Position numbers and translations under genes: made by a program. Shown here in pieces: positions 1 through 11,290 of a stretch of DNA of 64,000 nt. The first letter of the stretch is position 1; the number at the start of each line of letters is the position of its first letter. Under the pieces are notes generated by a model, which searched no databases, was not told the origin of the DNA, and worked only from the letters and a program-made list of their open reading frames with translations. This DNA comes from Adiantum capillus-veneris (Eukaryota; Streptophyta; Polypodiopsida; Polypodiales; Pteridaceae): positions 98,230,747 through 98,294,746 of the forward strand of contig CM043954.1 of NCBI GenBank assembly GCA_014529385.2. Direction: 5' to 3'.

Positions 1-1224
1 CAGCAACCAGGGGAATTCATGGTGAAGAAGTGGGTAGAGAAGGCTCTGACTAAGACTTCTCAACAAAAGCTCAGAGAAAGTCTCCGTCCTGAAGCCAGTC
101 TGGAGGACTTTGTTGCTACTGCTACTAGAATAGAGGGAGCAAGAAGGCAATTCACTGACTCTCCTCAGTTAGATACTGCCCCTGTACTCATGGACAGTCC
201 ATCAGATCCCTTGACTTCTTTAAGAAGGGAACTGGAAGCCCTAAAGTTACAGCGGGCCCTTCACGAAGAGAGATCCTTCTCTCTCAGACAGGAGAAGCCT
301 CCACATCAAGAGGCTTATGATCAACTTAAAAGAGAGTTAGAAGAGCTCAGGTCTCAGCAGGAGACTAAGGCTATGGTATGGTGTAGTTCATGCCGCTCTC
401 CAAGACACCCTCCACAGGACTGTCCCCTTCGCTCTTATTGCCACTTCTGCGAAAAATCGGGTCATGAAGATAAGGATTGCTACTATTTAAAGGGATTGCA
501 CAAAATACAGCAAAGTCTTGGTCCTACTCTCCAACAGGGGTTAGCACCAGCATCCAACATGGTTTCCCACTACAACCATCCCAACTACATGCCACCTTTG
601 CTCAATACCCCTGCTGTCCAAGGTATGTCAAGTACTTTCCCGACTCAAAGTTTTTATAATGCTAATGCCACCTCAACCCCACAGAGGTTCTACACTTCAG
701 CCTCCAACTCCATGCAGCAACCACCTCGTCCCCCATTTCGTCCTTCCAATCGACCCATACTTTGCTACAGATGCGGAGAATATGGGCATTATCAGAGCAA
801 GTGTCCTTTACCTGAGGGGTCCCCTCCTTGTCGTCATTGCCCTGATTCGAAGGATCACTACAGTAAGGATTGTCCCACGCAAAGGGCATCTACGTCTTCA
901 AGCTCGACTCAGAACCAGCAAGAATTCACCTTCCCAAAGATAAACTTGATTACTGTGAACAGAGTGCCTCAACCATCACCTGCTACTCATGTGGTTAAGC
1001 CACTGCAAGTGGAGGAGCCTGCTGGTGTCCTTACTCGGGCACAAAGAGCAGCTCTTGGTCTTAGTCTGCCCACAGTTCCATCTCGCCAGTCCCCACTTCC
1101 TCAAGCTCAAGCTGGTCTATTTGACCCAAAGGACGAGTCCTTCAAAATTGATAAGAGCAAACCAACTTCCCTGTTATCTGACATTGATGGAGCCTTCTTG
1201 GAAGCAGTGGCTGACTTGGAATAG
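1..1224 (+). pseudogene. gag C-terminal part with four CCHC zinc knuckles
   Basis: The frame is open from base 1; the first ATG at 19 is internal to gag. A basic and coiled region is followed by four tandem nucleic-acid-binding knuckles: CSSC-H-C, CHFC-H-C, CYRC-H-C and CRHC-H-C, roughly residues 120-285 counted from base 1. The last has five rather than four residues before the histidine. Gag packages the element RNA in cytoplasmic particles. Four knuckles is more than the usual one or two. The capsid (retrotrans_gag) part lies outside the window but is seen in the related copy at 26858. The reading frame stops at TAG 1222-1224, then continues in frame into protease. Confidence 0.85.
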
Positions 1225-1416
1225 ATTAAGGTCCCAAAGAGAGCCCAGTTCGAAGACGCCAAGCCCACAGCAGAAGCCATGTTGAAAAATACTTTTCAGC
1301 AGGTGTCACTATACGACATGCTAAGGCTCGACGCAACACTTAGAAGTGACACCCTGTCAGTCATTCAGTCTCTGTACCCGGGGGCTAGGCCTCGTGGCGG
1401 GCACCTCCCTGTATAG

Positions 1417-2589
1417 CCCTCAGAGTCTTATTTGATTTCTTATCCATCTGCTCCCCTCACCGATTATAAAAGTCCTCGCCTCACTGTATCTATTCTTGGG
1501 CACCAGCTATCCGGCGTCATCGTTGATGGAGGATCTGGAATCAATTTGATGCCCGAATTCACTATGATGGCCTTGGGTCTAAAGCCTACCAGACCTGCTC
1601 CTTTCACTGTTACATTGGCAGATCAGAGAACAGTCTACCCAGTGGGCATAGTCGACAAGGTGCCTCTGAAGGTACAAGATTTCACTTTTAACTTGGATTT
1701 TGTGGTAGTTAATCTTCCCCAGGTAGAGGGAGATTATCCCTTGCTGATTGGTAGGCCATGGTTGCGCCATACGAAAGCACTTCACGACTGGGGAACCGAC
1801 GCCATGTGGATACATACTCCTGGCTCTCCAATGCAACAAATTCGTCTCGAAGGAGGTATGGATCCGGTTGTTCACCATAGCTCTTTGTCAGTAGAGTCCA
1901 ACCTTGGCTTGGAACAGCTGGTCCCTCCTGATGGGTCCGTTGAAGACTTACTGCAGTGGTTAGAAGCCACCTCTTCGATGCCATGCTATGTAGTCTCTCT
2001 TCAACCTTTGCCAACAGATTCACCCTCTTCCCCTGATCCTACATCTGAAGCTAAACATGAACCTACACCTGACGCCAGTAATCCCAGTCAGCCAAGTGAG
2101 CTAGAACCTAGTGGACCGGTCTCTGGTGCCCCTCCTTCAGAGGGTCCCTTGATGGAAACCGTCGGCCTGGGTGAGCCTATAACCCACCATAGAAGGGGGA
2201 AAAAGTCTCCCTTGCAAGAGTTGGCCAACACCCCAACTCCTTCCTTAGCCTCTACTCCATCTGACTCTCCACCCATGCCGGAGCACTTTGAGGTATCTGA
2301 GGATTTACCATTTGCAGAGCTTCCATCAGGATGGTTGCAGGAAGAGTATGCTGATTTCAACATTGATCAGACGCCAGCTCATAATGTCCAAAAGCTCACA
2401 AAGGCGGCACGGTCTTCTCCCCCTGACGCAGCCTCGCCCACTGCACCGCCTGACCCAATCAGAGAGGTCAACCTAGGCGGCCCTGACAACCATCAGCCCA
2501 TCTTATTAGCCACTTGGTTATGGGATCACCCCGCTCTACTCGACCCGGTAATCTCTTTCGTGCGCTCTTTCAAGGATGTGTTTGCCTAG
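1417..2589 (+). pseudogene. retropepsin-like protease region of gag-pol
   Basis: This is in frame with gag, between the stops at 1414 and 2587. The motif VIVDGGSGINLMP near 1525-1560 holds the catalytic Asp in the DGG form known from plant Tat/Athila elements, and the second-lobe motif LLIGRPWL lies at about 1741-1770. The next 250 residues are Pro/Ser-rich with no recognised fold and probably link protease to reverse transcriptase. The protease would process the polyprotein. Its Met at 1432 is unlikely to be a true start because the frame is open from 1417 and belongs to the polyprotein. Confidence 0.8.
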
Positions 2590-4407
2590 TCTTACCACGA
2601 TTTGGAAGGAATCCCAGCAGAGCTAGGTGTCCACACAATTCCTCTGGTTGAGGGGGCTAAGCCGGTCAGAGGACGGGCTTACAAACTAAATCCCAAGTAT
2701 GCAGAAGCAGTCAAAATCGAGTTGGAAAATGTGCAAGAAGCAGGTATTATTGTACCAGTAGAGCACTTAGAATGGTTGTCCCCTATGGTTATTGCCCCAA
2801 AGAAGCAGTCCAACAAAATTCGAGTTTGCGTCGACTATCGGGCTCTGAATAAGGTCACAATCCCGGACGGATTTCCGACACCTTTCACTGAGAGAGTCCT
2901 CGAAGATGTCGCTGGCCATGTACTGTATAGTTTTATGGACGGGGTCAACGGCTACAATCAGTTAGGAATACATCCTGACGACCAAATCAAAACAGCTTTT
3001 GTGACTCCCTGGGGTATTTTCATCTACACTAGAATGTCTTTTGGGCTTAAAAATGCACCGCCTTCTTTCAATCGCATAGTATATCTCATCTTTTGTCCTC
3101 TGCTTACTGATCACCTTAGAATTTTCATGGACGACTTTTCCACCTTCTCGGGTGCTCAATGTTCGACCCCAGTAGAAAATCTAAAGGAGCATCTTGCTCA
3201 GCTCTCTGAAGTCTTCCTCAGGTGCAGAGAGGCACGTTTGAAGCTCAATCCGAACAAGTGTCATTTTTTGGTCACAGAGGGCACACTGTTGGGCTATGTG
3301 GTGTCTGCTCAAGGTTTGGCACCTGACCCAGAGAAGATAGTGGCCATCTTGAAGTTAACTCCTCCCATAAATCCCAAAGGTGTTCATAGCTTTGTGGGCC
3401 ACACCGGCTACCATCGCAGGTTTATACGTATGTATGCACAGGTAGCTCAACCATTGACCCGGCTCACCAGTGCTGCTGTTCCCTTTCAGTGGTCAACACC
3501 TGAGGCCGAAGCATTTGTATACCTCAAAAAACGCCTCACTGAAGCGCCTATTCTAGTTGCCCCGGATTGGGCCCTACCTTTTCATGTGCATACAGATGCC
3601 AGTCTGCTGGCTGTGGGTGCTGTGCTGACTCAGCCTAGCAAAGAGTTCAACTTGGATCGCCCTGTATATTATGCAAGTCGCCTGCTCACCAAAGCAGAGC
3701 GCAAGTATAGCACCACAGAGAGGGAAGGTTTGGCTATAGTGTATGCTCTACAAAAATTTCGTCACTATTTCCTAGGGGTCCACTTCACAATTATTACTGA
3801 TCACCATGCCTTGCGCTATCTGCTTAATAAGCCACAGGTCGCAGGTCGAGTATGGCGATGGCTTCTCCTATTCCAAGAGTTTGATTTTGAAGTGGTACTC
3901 CGTCCTGGTAAGCATCATGTAATGGCTGACCACCTCTCTCGCGTTCACACAGGTGAAGAAGCTACCGGGATTACGGATGACTTTCCAGATAGCAGTCTTT
4001 TCAAAATCGATACAACACAGGAATGGTACGGCGAGGTCCTACAATTTCTATCTACTGGGCTATACCCAGAGAAGGCCTCTCCACTGCAGAAGAGGAGATT
4101 GCTGTTGAAGTCCAGGCCTTTCACTCTGATTGGGGGTCAGCTCTACAAATCGGGACCAGATGGTGTTCTGAAGCGTTGTGTCTCGCCTCATGAGGTGGAG
4201 CATATTCTGGAGGATGCACACAATGGTCCCACTGGTGGCCATTATCTTGGTCACATCACGGCCCAGAAGATTCTGCAGAGTGGTCTATGGTGGCCCTACG
4301 TTTTTAAGGATGCAATAGCATATTCTAAGGTTTGTGATGTGTGCCAGCGCTGTGGGCCGAAGCCAAGTAAGCAATCCAACCGTCCTCTGCAGGTCTCGAT
4401 GGCGTGA
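2590..4407 (+). pseudogene. reverse transcriptase, RNase H and integrase zinc-binding region
   Basis: In frame with protease and integrase. RT motifs are present in order: VDYRALNKVTIPDGFP, FMDGVNGYNQLGI, MSFGLKNAPPSF, then the catalytic box IFMDDF at about 3121-3138. RNase H residues follow: HTDAS (Asp, about 3592), TTEREGLAIVYAL (Glu, about 3715) and IITDHHALRYL (Asp, about 3795). The C-terminal end carries the integrase HHCC finger (GGHYLGH ... CDVCQRC, about 4230-4352). All catalytic residues I can check are intact. TGA at 4405 splits the finger from the integrase core; a CGA to TGA change would explain it. Confidence 0.9.
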
Positions 4408-5271
4408 CTACCGTTTGAGAGATGGGGCTTGGACTTTGTGGGTCCAATATATCCCCCGGCTCAACCAGGTAATCGCAAATATCTGCTAGTGGCTACTGAC
4501 TATGCAACAAAGTGGGCGGAGGTTCTAGCGACAGTAGATTGCACTGGCAATGTAGTAGCCAAATTTTTATATGAAAATATTTTATGCAGATTTGGATGTC
4601 CCTTAGAGATCACCAGTGATAGGGGCAGTCATTTTGTCAATGACATGATCTCAACTTTACTGGCAAATTACAAGATTTTTCATCGCAAGTCGTGCTCTTA
4701 TTACCCTAGGGCCAATGGGCAGGCCGAGAGCACCAACAAGGTTGTGATCGCACTCTTGAAGAAAGCATGTCATCTCCATCCAGCGTCGTGGGCTCAGGCT
4801 GTGCACGGCACTCTTTGGGCATACCGCACATCTTTCAAAGAAACAACGAATCACACTCCTTTTCAACTCGCTTTCGGTTTGGAAGCCATAGCTCCATTTG
4901 AGTTCAACTCAGGATCCCCTAGGGTGGGCAGTCTGCGTGCAAGTTGGGGCATGGAAGCAGCTTCTATATCCCGTCTTACCTTATTGGATGAAAGCCGCCT
5001 TTTAGCTTCTCATGCTCTGCAAGCGGAGCAACTTCGTCACAAAGCATGGCATGATCGCCACCTCAGAAAGCTGAAAATAACGCAAGGCACATTGGTGCTA
5101 CTCTATCAGGCAAAATATTTGAAAAAAGCAAAGAAGCTGGTTCCAGCTTGGCAAGGGCCCTTCGTGGTGGAAGAGATTTTACCACAGGGGGCAGTCCAAT
5201 TAGTCACTCTAGAAGGCGTTCCTTTGCCACTGGTAAACGGATCAAGGATTAAGAGCTATCACTCGCCCTAA
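4408..5271 (+). pseudogene. integrase core of the gypsy element
   Basis: The catalytic DDE triad is visible: Asp in LDFVGP (about 4432), Asp in ITSDRGSHF (about 4612) and Glu in GQAESTNK (about 4720). The downstream KLVPAWQGPFVVEEIL stretch is the GPF/Y module that follows the core in Ty3/gypsy integrases. No chromodomain follows before the TAA at 5269-5271. Integrase inserts the cDNA into the genome. The Met at 4429 is only the first Met after the TGA at 4405; the frame is continuous with RNase H. Confidence 0.88.
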
Positions 5272-6155
5272 TTATCTTCACATCTACTGATGATAGTTAT
5301 CCAAACACCATATGATTCTTCCCTCCTTAGTTCGGTATTTCTCCCTGGCTTACCATTTTCCCTTCTTCTCAATTCTTCCTCATGGCAGCTCTTATCTTTC
5401 AAAACTCCCTTTGTTCAAGGAATGCATCAGTTACTATTGTTCGGTCTCTGTCACTACTTCCCCTCTGTAATTTCCGAGGTTCAAGTCTCATCGAATAGAT
5501 CTTTTGATTATTGGCTATGGTTCCCGATTAAATCAGCTCAACTGCATCTCTCTTTTCCGTCTCTAATTTTTAAATGCACTCTCACCATCGCATCTCTATC
5601 CTTGCCGTTCTGGAGCAATCTCTTTAAAATACTCCTCAAACTGTTTCAATCCCTAGTTCTTCACTCTTTCAATGGGTTATCTATTCCCTATCGTTCACAC
5701 ATGCAAGTTCAGTTTCTGCAGGGTGGGAATTTCAACTCACCTTTCATGGCAACCCATCTGGTTGATAACTATTTCTGGTTAATGGGACTCTGACTCTCTT
5801 TTTTTCGTGCTGCCCCTTGCTTAATGAGCCCCCTATTAGCCCTTGTTCCCTCCTCTTGCTGGTGTTCCTTGCTTAATTAGCTCCATCCCCAAAGTCTCTT
5901 CCATACTGTAGAAGTCGCCCCTAATTCCTAATTTCCCTCACATCTTACCCTTCCCCTCGTTCCCCCTAATTCCTAATTTCCCTCACATCTTACCCTTCCC
6001 CTCGGTCCCACTCTAACTGGCTATGGGTCTCCATTCCTGTTGAGATAAGTGTAATACTAGGTGGCACATGAAATGAAGGAGAATGTAAAAAGTCCACCCT
6101 ACCTTAAAAAGGAGGCTCATCCTCTCACCGTGGGCCAGTTCACCGCCACCATAGT
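5272..6155 (+). other. noncoding stretch after the gypsy integrase
   Basis: No gene is recognisable. An open frame at 5290-5793 has hydrophobic, low-complexity content and no family match that I know, so I treat it as noncoding. The second half is pyrimidine-rich and holds a tandem duplication. It probably represents the 3' noncoding part of the gypsy element, but no plus-strand 3' LTR follows; instead an inverted LTR abuts at 6156. Confidence 0.5.
5918..6007. repeat. 45-bp direct tandem duplication
   Basis: Two copies with a 45-base period (5918-5962 and 5963-6007), starting CCCCTAATTCCTAATTTCCC, differ at one base by eye. The high identity suggests a recent duplication in a pyrimidine-rich tract. 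Confidence 0.85.
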
Positions 6156-6712
6156 TGTAGCAAGAAAAGTGTGTCGTGCTCTCTACTATGGGTGCTCAGT
6201 GCAATATGCGTGAAACCTCACTCCAACAGAAGGAAAACACAACACAACAACATGGAAATTGGGCCATTAACTCCAAAGACACAACAATAGACTCAGAACA
6301 CCATGGAACTCAACTAACTCATGGAACCAGTATAGACTCTGGCTGACAGCACACTCACAAAAGACTCAAGATGCTAGACCGTAGAAAGTAGACGGCTCGA
6401 ACCAATGACACATATATACAATCATAAAGAGCCACCAACGGCTAGCAAAATATCCCAATCCAGCTAGGCCTATCTCCAAACTGTGGTGGTGGTGATCTAG
6501 CCACGGTGTCCACTAGACCACCACCTATATCACTGCCACGTGTCACTGCCCAGGCCTAGGCGAGAGTCCGTCCAATGTGATCTAGCCACGGTGTCCACTA
6601 GACCACCACCTATATCACTGCCACGTGTCACTGCCCAGGCCGAGGCGAGAGTCCGTCCAATGTGAACTCTAGACCACTTGTCCTATGCAAGTGACACTGT
6701 AGCCTTGCTACA
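6156..6712 (-). mobile_element. LTR of the TGTAGC...GCTACA family, minus orientation
   Basis: Read on the minus strand it begins TGTAGC at 6712 and ends GCTACA at 6156, with the same body as the LTRs at 11516 and 25886. It contains the GACACGTGGC motif (seen as GCCACGTGTC on the plus strand at 6535 and 6620). The sequence right of it (6713 to about 6900) is the 3' internal end of the same element family, so this is a 3' LTR with a stub of internal DNA rather than a solo LTR. Confidence 0.8.
6493..6662. repeat. 85-bp tandem duplication inside the LTR, doubling a G-box
   Basis: Two 85-base copies (6493-6577, 6578-6662) differ at one position by eye. Each contains GCCACGTGTC, a G-box/ABRE-type sequence, so the duplication doubles a likely upstream promoter element of the LTR. 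Confidence 0.9.
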
Positions 6713-6955
6713 GGCTACCTGCCACAAGAACACTCACCATCTCGGTGAGAGAAAATACTAAAAACTGTGAAAGGAAATTGCAAATACTAAGTAAGCTAGA
6801 AAAGGGACTGCAGATCTACCATAAATGCAGAGCCAAACTCTCCAAAGCATGTCAAGCTAGATGCCTCCATTAGTTGTAATTCTCTCTACTGCTGTACTTC
6901 TCTATTTGTCATGTTCAGTCAATGGGGTAAGGGTAAGAAGAGAGTAGGTAAGAGC
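6713..6955 (-). mobile_element. 3' internal end of a TGTAGC-family element, minus strand
   Basis: On the minus strand this ends with a short inverted repeat (6733-6749, arms CTCACCG/CGGTGAG with one mismatch) and a CTTGTGGCAGG tract just before the LTR. The same arrangement occurs at 31408 and 60274, so it is the conserved 3' internal end. No coding is visible. Confidence 0.6.
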
Positions 6956-7182
6956 TAGGGCTAGATAGGAGTGAGACTGGGTATTGGTGGCATAGACACA
7001 AGGGATACGTCAGGGGACGGGGAACGGGGGATGGGGCTCAAATGGTTTTTTAGTGTAAGAAAGAGGGCGGGACGGCAAGTGGGGACGGGAAGCCCAAAAA
7101 TGGGTGTCCCCTGTGACTATGATTGGTGGGTAGGGGTGAGAGGGGAGGGTGAGTAGGGGCGAGCTAGGGCGAGGGGAGAAAT
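6956..7182. repeat. G-rich minisatellite-like tract
   Basis: Runs of GGGG, GGGGCGAG and GGGTGAG dominate, especially 7120-7182. It forms the left flank (3' side) of the minus-strand LINE copy that starts at 7183 and resembles the right flank at 10817. Confidence 0.6.
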
Positions 7183-10100
7183 GAAATGTTATATTAACGT
7201 CTTCAAAAGGCCAAAATGACCTATGAGACCAATCAGTTACAAAATAGTGAATCTAATACCATGTCTGGGTACAAAAGAACTAGAAAAGAACTAGAAAAGA
7301 ACTAGAAGTGGAACAAAATACTACTACTACTACTACAATCTAAAACTACGTGGGTGTAGCAGCTGATACAATAGGTACCCGGTAAACTGGATGTAACAGT
7401 GTGTGAAACAAAGATGGAAGAAATGGTGAGGATCCATCCTCATCTGCACTCTGAATGTCGAGAGAGTATGGCTCGAATCTTCTGTTGTAGTCTCCGTGGA
7501 TGCTGTGTAGCTCCTCTCCTCAGTCGCGGTCGTCTGTATCTCTGTAGCTCCAATGCTCGGTCGATGAGAGTGCCAGTAGTGGTCGAATGAGTGTGGGACG
7601 AGCTCTGCAGTGGTGGCTGCTCCTCTGGCTGTCCCATATCTAGTGAAAAGAAATCTGTAATGTGTCTCTGGGACTGCCTCTCTCTAGCTCTCCCCAGTAA
7701 AGTGTCTCTATACCTGTGTAACTCAAGTAGATATAGTCCAAGACATCTCTGATCCTTATAACTCATGACCCTAGATAGAGGACCAAAACCCTCTCTGAAT
7801 AAGCAGTGGAAACGCCCCCGTATCTCATAGAACACTGTGCAATGACATATGTAGTGCAACTCTGTCTCTGGCTCTCTCTGGCATAATCGGCATATCTTGT
7901 TGTCTGCTGGTATCCCTCTGAATCTACCAGTCTCAATCTCGAGCTGATGTGAGGATGTGCGTATCTGACCAATGGCACAACGCAAACCATGAGACATATG
8001 TGTGTCCATGTAGCTGGGTCGAATCACAAACCCATCTCCTGTGAGGTGGAGAAGATGCTCTCTATAGAAAGCCATCTTCGTGCTCAACTCCTGAGGCGGC
8101 TCTATCCATGTCCTCCTGGTGTCGAGCTGGATCAGGTCCTGACGAATGAGTCTAGTGATCTCCACCCGTGTAAGAGACAGCGAGGGTGCCTGAAGAGAAT
8201 ACTGGAAAGGGGGCAACCTGTCCATGGTGAAGCCATGCGTCTGAAACCATGAAGTCATCTGTGCATACCAGCATGAAGTGTCCCCCTGTAGAGCTAACTG
8301 TCTGGAAGACTCAAGGGCCAGTCTAGCATATCTGTCTCTAGTAGTATCCCATAGGCTGTGCACAAAGGACATTGATCTGGTAAGCGCCTCAATCTCCATG
8401 CGGGGGGCAGCTAGCTCTGCTCGAATGATCGCGTGAGGTACGGAGGCCTTGGCTCTAATCAATCGGGAGATCATAGATACCAAGGGCCTCTCCATACGTC
8501 TCCAACCATCCTGGCCTACAGGAGGTCCCCATACCTGTACCCCATACATCATAGCTGAGGCTACTAAAGTATCAAAGAGCCATAACTTTGTCCGAGGTTC
8601 CTGGAACTGAACCTGCGAACACATCCTCTCCAAGCCTCCCAAGGCCGCATAAGCTCTGGTCAGTCTAGTCTCTGCTGCTCTCTCCCCAAAGAAAACCTCG
8701 GCCCAGTGAAGACTATCCCAAGGTAAGTGTATGCATCTGTATACTCCACAATCTCTTGACCATACGTGAAGGTCGGTGCCGATCTCCTGATCCACTGCGG
8801 TGTGGTGTTAAACACCATGACCTTGGTTTTACCAAGGTTTACAGACAATCCACTATCCGCTGCAAAACTGTGTAATGCATCCAACTGTCGCTGCATACCC
8901 TCTGGTGAGTCAGAGATCAAGACAATATCATCAGCATATAACAACAATGGGATCCACGTCCCTGCCAGCTGGGCACCTCTATCACCCTCTCTGTCAATGT
9001 AATCAGACACCTCATCAACATACATACCAAATAGAGTAGGAGACAATGGGCAACCCTGTTTCACCCCGATAGTGGAGTGAACTAAGTCAGATATCCCCTC
9101 TAGGGTGCGTACATGTCCCATCACTGATCTGTATAAAGCCATAATCCCCCAAATCAACACTGTGGGCACCCCCATCTCCTGCAGTTTGCGCATTAGTCGA
9201 GCTCTCGGTACCATGTCAAATGCTTTGCGGAAATCCACAAAGCTACAATAAATCCGTCTCCCATGTGACCTGCCCTCCTCAATGATAGCTCTGAGTGTCA
9301 GAATATGGTCAAGAGTGGAGAAACCCCTCCTGAAACCTGCCTGTCCCTTTGCCCGTACACCCTCACCCTCTGCCCAGTTACTCAACTGCTGCTCAATAAT
9401 GGATGCATACAATCGTGCCAGTGTGTGTCCAACCATAATAGTGCGGTAATTTCTAGGCTCTGTAGGATCACCTGCCTTGAATATAGGCACAATAGTAGAC
9501 AACCTCCGAGTCTCAGGTAATCCCTCACACATGGCACGATTGAACAACACTGCAAGAACCTCCATCAGCATATCCCTAGCATGTATAAAGTGCTCCGCTA
9601 CTAGACCGTCATGATCGTAAGCCCTCTTGGTCCTCATCCTGTCAATGGCTCTCTTTACCATCTCAGTGGTAAAGAAGGTGCTCGTAGGTGGACATGGCTC
9701 TGTAGGATCTGGAAGGGGATCCTGCCCAGGAACCGTATATAACAATGTCGCATACTGGCCCCACACATCAGGAGAAGTAATCACTGGGGGAGGGGAGTGC
9801 TCATGGAAGAGTCGCCATGCCTCGCCTGAGTCTCTACTCAAGAACAATTGATACAAGTCTCGCTCCATCTGGGCCAGGTAAGCTCGTTTCTTCTTTCGCA
9901 CAAGACGCCGGAAAGCAATCCGCGACTGTCTGTAGGTGATGACTCCTAAATGAAGATCCCTCTGAAGCTGGGCTCTCATCTCTCTGCACTCCTCATCATA
10001 CCAACTATTCTGGGGCATGCTCCCAGAATGTTGCCTCCGATCCGGTTGAGTGTGTGGGTATGCCTCTGATGCTGCATCATGTAGTGTCTCAGTCAGTAAA

Positions 10101-10816
10101 GTAGTGCACTCCTCTACTGAGAGGCCTGGAGCAACTGTGCATAGACGATCCCAGATCGCCTCTGTATAAACCGAGTCAGTCTCTGGTGTAAATGTATAAC
10201 TGGTGTGTGACCTGCCTCCTGATTTCTGGGCTGTACTAAACTGAAAAGATACGGACAGTGTCAAGAGAGCATGATCCACTGCTACGCCCACTGGTCTGGC
10301 TCCCACTGTGAAATCTTGAATACAAGGAATAAAGCTCGGCTGTGTCATAACATAGTCCACTGTACTGGCCCCATGTCTGTGTGGAAAGCATGTGAAGCCT
10401 GCTGCTCCAGGAAACCGCTGTAAGCCATTAAGTATGGCTAGCCCATGTGTAGTCGTCATCTCCGTGAGGTATCTCCCATACTCAGTCTGCTCTCTGTCAT
10501 GTGAGCATCTGTCAAACCCCAGCTCACCCACATCCAACTCTCTAAGCATCTCATCTAAAGTGTCGTAGAAGACTGTCTGACAGTTGCCCGTTCGAGCATT
10601 GAAGTCTCCTAGGAGGATGATATCACCATCCCTAGAAAACTCCCATATATCATCATCTAGAATTGAGAAAGGCGACTGCCCTCTGGATACAGCATATACT
10701 GACGTACTGGGGGGGAAGTAACATATAGCAATATATAGAAATCGACCTGTGTCAGCTCTCAGCCTCACCCACATGTATCTAGCCTGATCATCTCTCCGTA
10801 CAATATGTAGTAGTGG
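7183..10816 (-). mobile_element. LINE family A, copy A1 (L1 clade), 5'-truncated
   Basis: Minus-strand LINE holding most of ORF2 and the family 3' end. The 3' end (7183-7270) reads on the minus strand as a conserved module with GGTCTCATAGGTCATTTTGG and AAGACGTTAATATAACATTT, then a TTTC terminus with no poly(A). The 5' junction at 10816 lies inside the endonuclease domain and joins a G-rich minisatellite. The G-rich flanks on both sides mean the LINE sense strand sits on the C-rich strand. Its 3' kilobase is nearly identical to copy A3 (32864-34017). Confidence 0.9.
7440..10816 (-). pseudogene. LINE A ORF2: endonuclease, reverse transcriptase, zinc finger (copy A1)
   Basis: The frame is open from 10816. 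Endonuclease: LLGDFNART (about 10590) and VDHALLTL (about 10270). RT: DFRKAFD (motif A), GVKQGCPLSPTLF (motif B), LLYADDIVLI (catalytic, about 8930) and LGKTKVMVF. A one- or two-base insertion near 8685, within GPRFSL, shifts the frame; after it come the thumb/connector, the CCHC finger CRLCQREPETELHYICHC (about 7850-7900) and a PCNA-box-like QRHITDFF at 7647-7670. ORF2 supplies nicking and reverse transcription for target-primed integration. Only the first part of the endonuclease and all of ORF1 are missing. The stop is TGA at 7440. Confidence 0.9.
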
Positions 10817-11062
10817 CTAGGGGTGGGTAGGAGCGAGGGTAGGGGTGGGTAGGAGCGAGGGGGGAGAGGGGGTAGGGGTGGGTAGGAGAGAGGGTAGGGG
10901 GTGGGTAGGAGAGAGGGTAGGGGTGGGTAGGAGCAAGGGGGGAGAGGGGGTGGCTAGGGGCGAGGGGGAAGTAGGGGTTGGATAGGGGGGAGGGGAGATA
11001 GGGGGTGGGTAGGGGCGATGGAGGGTGGGCTTGGGGTGGGTAGGGACGAGAGGGGGAGTACC
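10817..11062. repeat. G-rich minisatellite
   Basis: Degenerate units such as GGGTAGGAGCGAGG and GGGTAGGGGTGG repeat without interruption. Many GGG runs make G-quadruplexes plausible. It directly abuts the 5' end of LINE A1. Open frames across it in several frames are artefacts of composition. Confidence 0.85.
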
Positions 11063-11195
11063 TTGTGAACTCACAGAAGAGCTACAAGATGACCAGGCTA
11101 ACATCAAAGCGTGCCTAAACTCTCGAATGACAGCTATATTGACCTCCTTGAGCATAGTTGTGAAGATTTCTCTAAGCTCGAGTGTCCCCATTTGG
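11063..11195. other. unique 130-bp segment between opposed minisatellites
   Basis: No family recognised. To its left the plus strand is G-rich and to its right (11196-11290) it is C-rich, so strand bias flips across it. LINE orientation flips as well: A1 on the left is minus, the next copy is plus. Confidence 0.5.
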
Positions 11196-11290
11196 CCCCT
11201 CTATCCCCCAATCCCTACCCACCCCCTATCTCCCTATCACCTATGCTCTCCCCCTCGCCCCTACCCACCTCTCCCCGTCTCTCTCTCTCA
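11196..11290. repeat. C-rich minisatellite ending in CT repeats
   Basis: CCCTACCCACC and CCCCTCGCCC units are followed by CTCTCTCTCTC. This forms the 5' flank of the plus-strand LINE fragment beginning near 11291. Confidence 0.7.

Larger units (their letters stand above)
1..5271 (+). mobile_element. Ty3/gypsy (Tat-like) retrotransposon, 5' end outside the window
   Basis: The domain order is gag with zinc knuckles, aspartic protease, reverse transcriptase, RNase H and integrase, which is the Ty3/gypsy order. All parts lie in one frame (frame 1), so this was a single gag-pol polyprotein. It is interrupted by TAG at 1222, TAG at 1414, TAG at 2587 and TGA at 4405. The first bases match 27399 onward in another copy where gag clearly continues upstream, so the true start lies left of the window. 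The protease signature DGGSGINLMP and the lack of a chromodomain resemble Tat/Athila elements rather than chromoviruses; this is family inference. The element cannot make an intact polyprotein without readthrough. Confidence 0.9.

Noticed and set aside
5290-5793. 167-codon frame after the gypsy integrase as an envelope-like gene
   Set aside because: Composition is that of T-rich noncoding DNA, no signal/transmembrane layout is convincing, and no homologous frame is seen elsewhere.
6156-6712. 3' LTR of the gypsy element at 1-5271
   Set aside because: It is the right family but in the opposite orientation and is followed by minus-strand internal sequence, so it belongs to another insertion.
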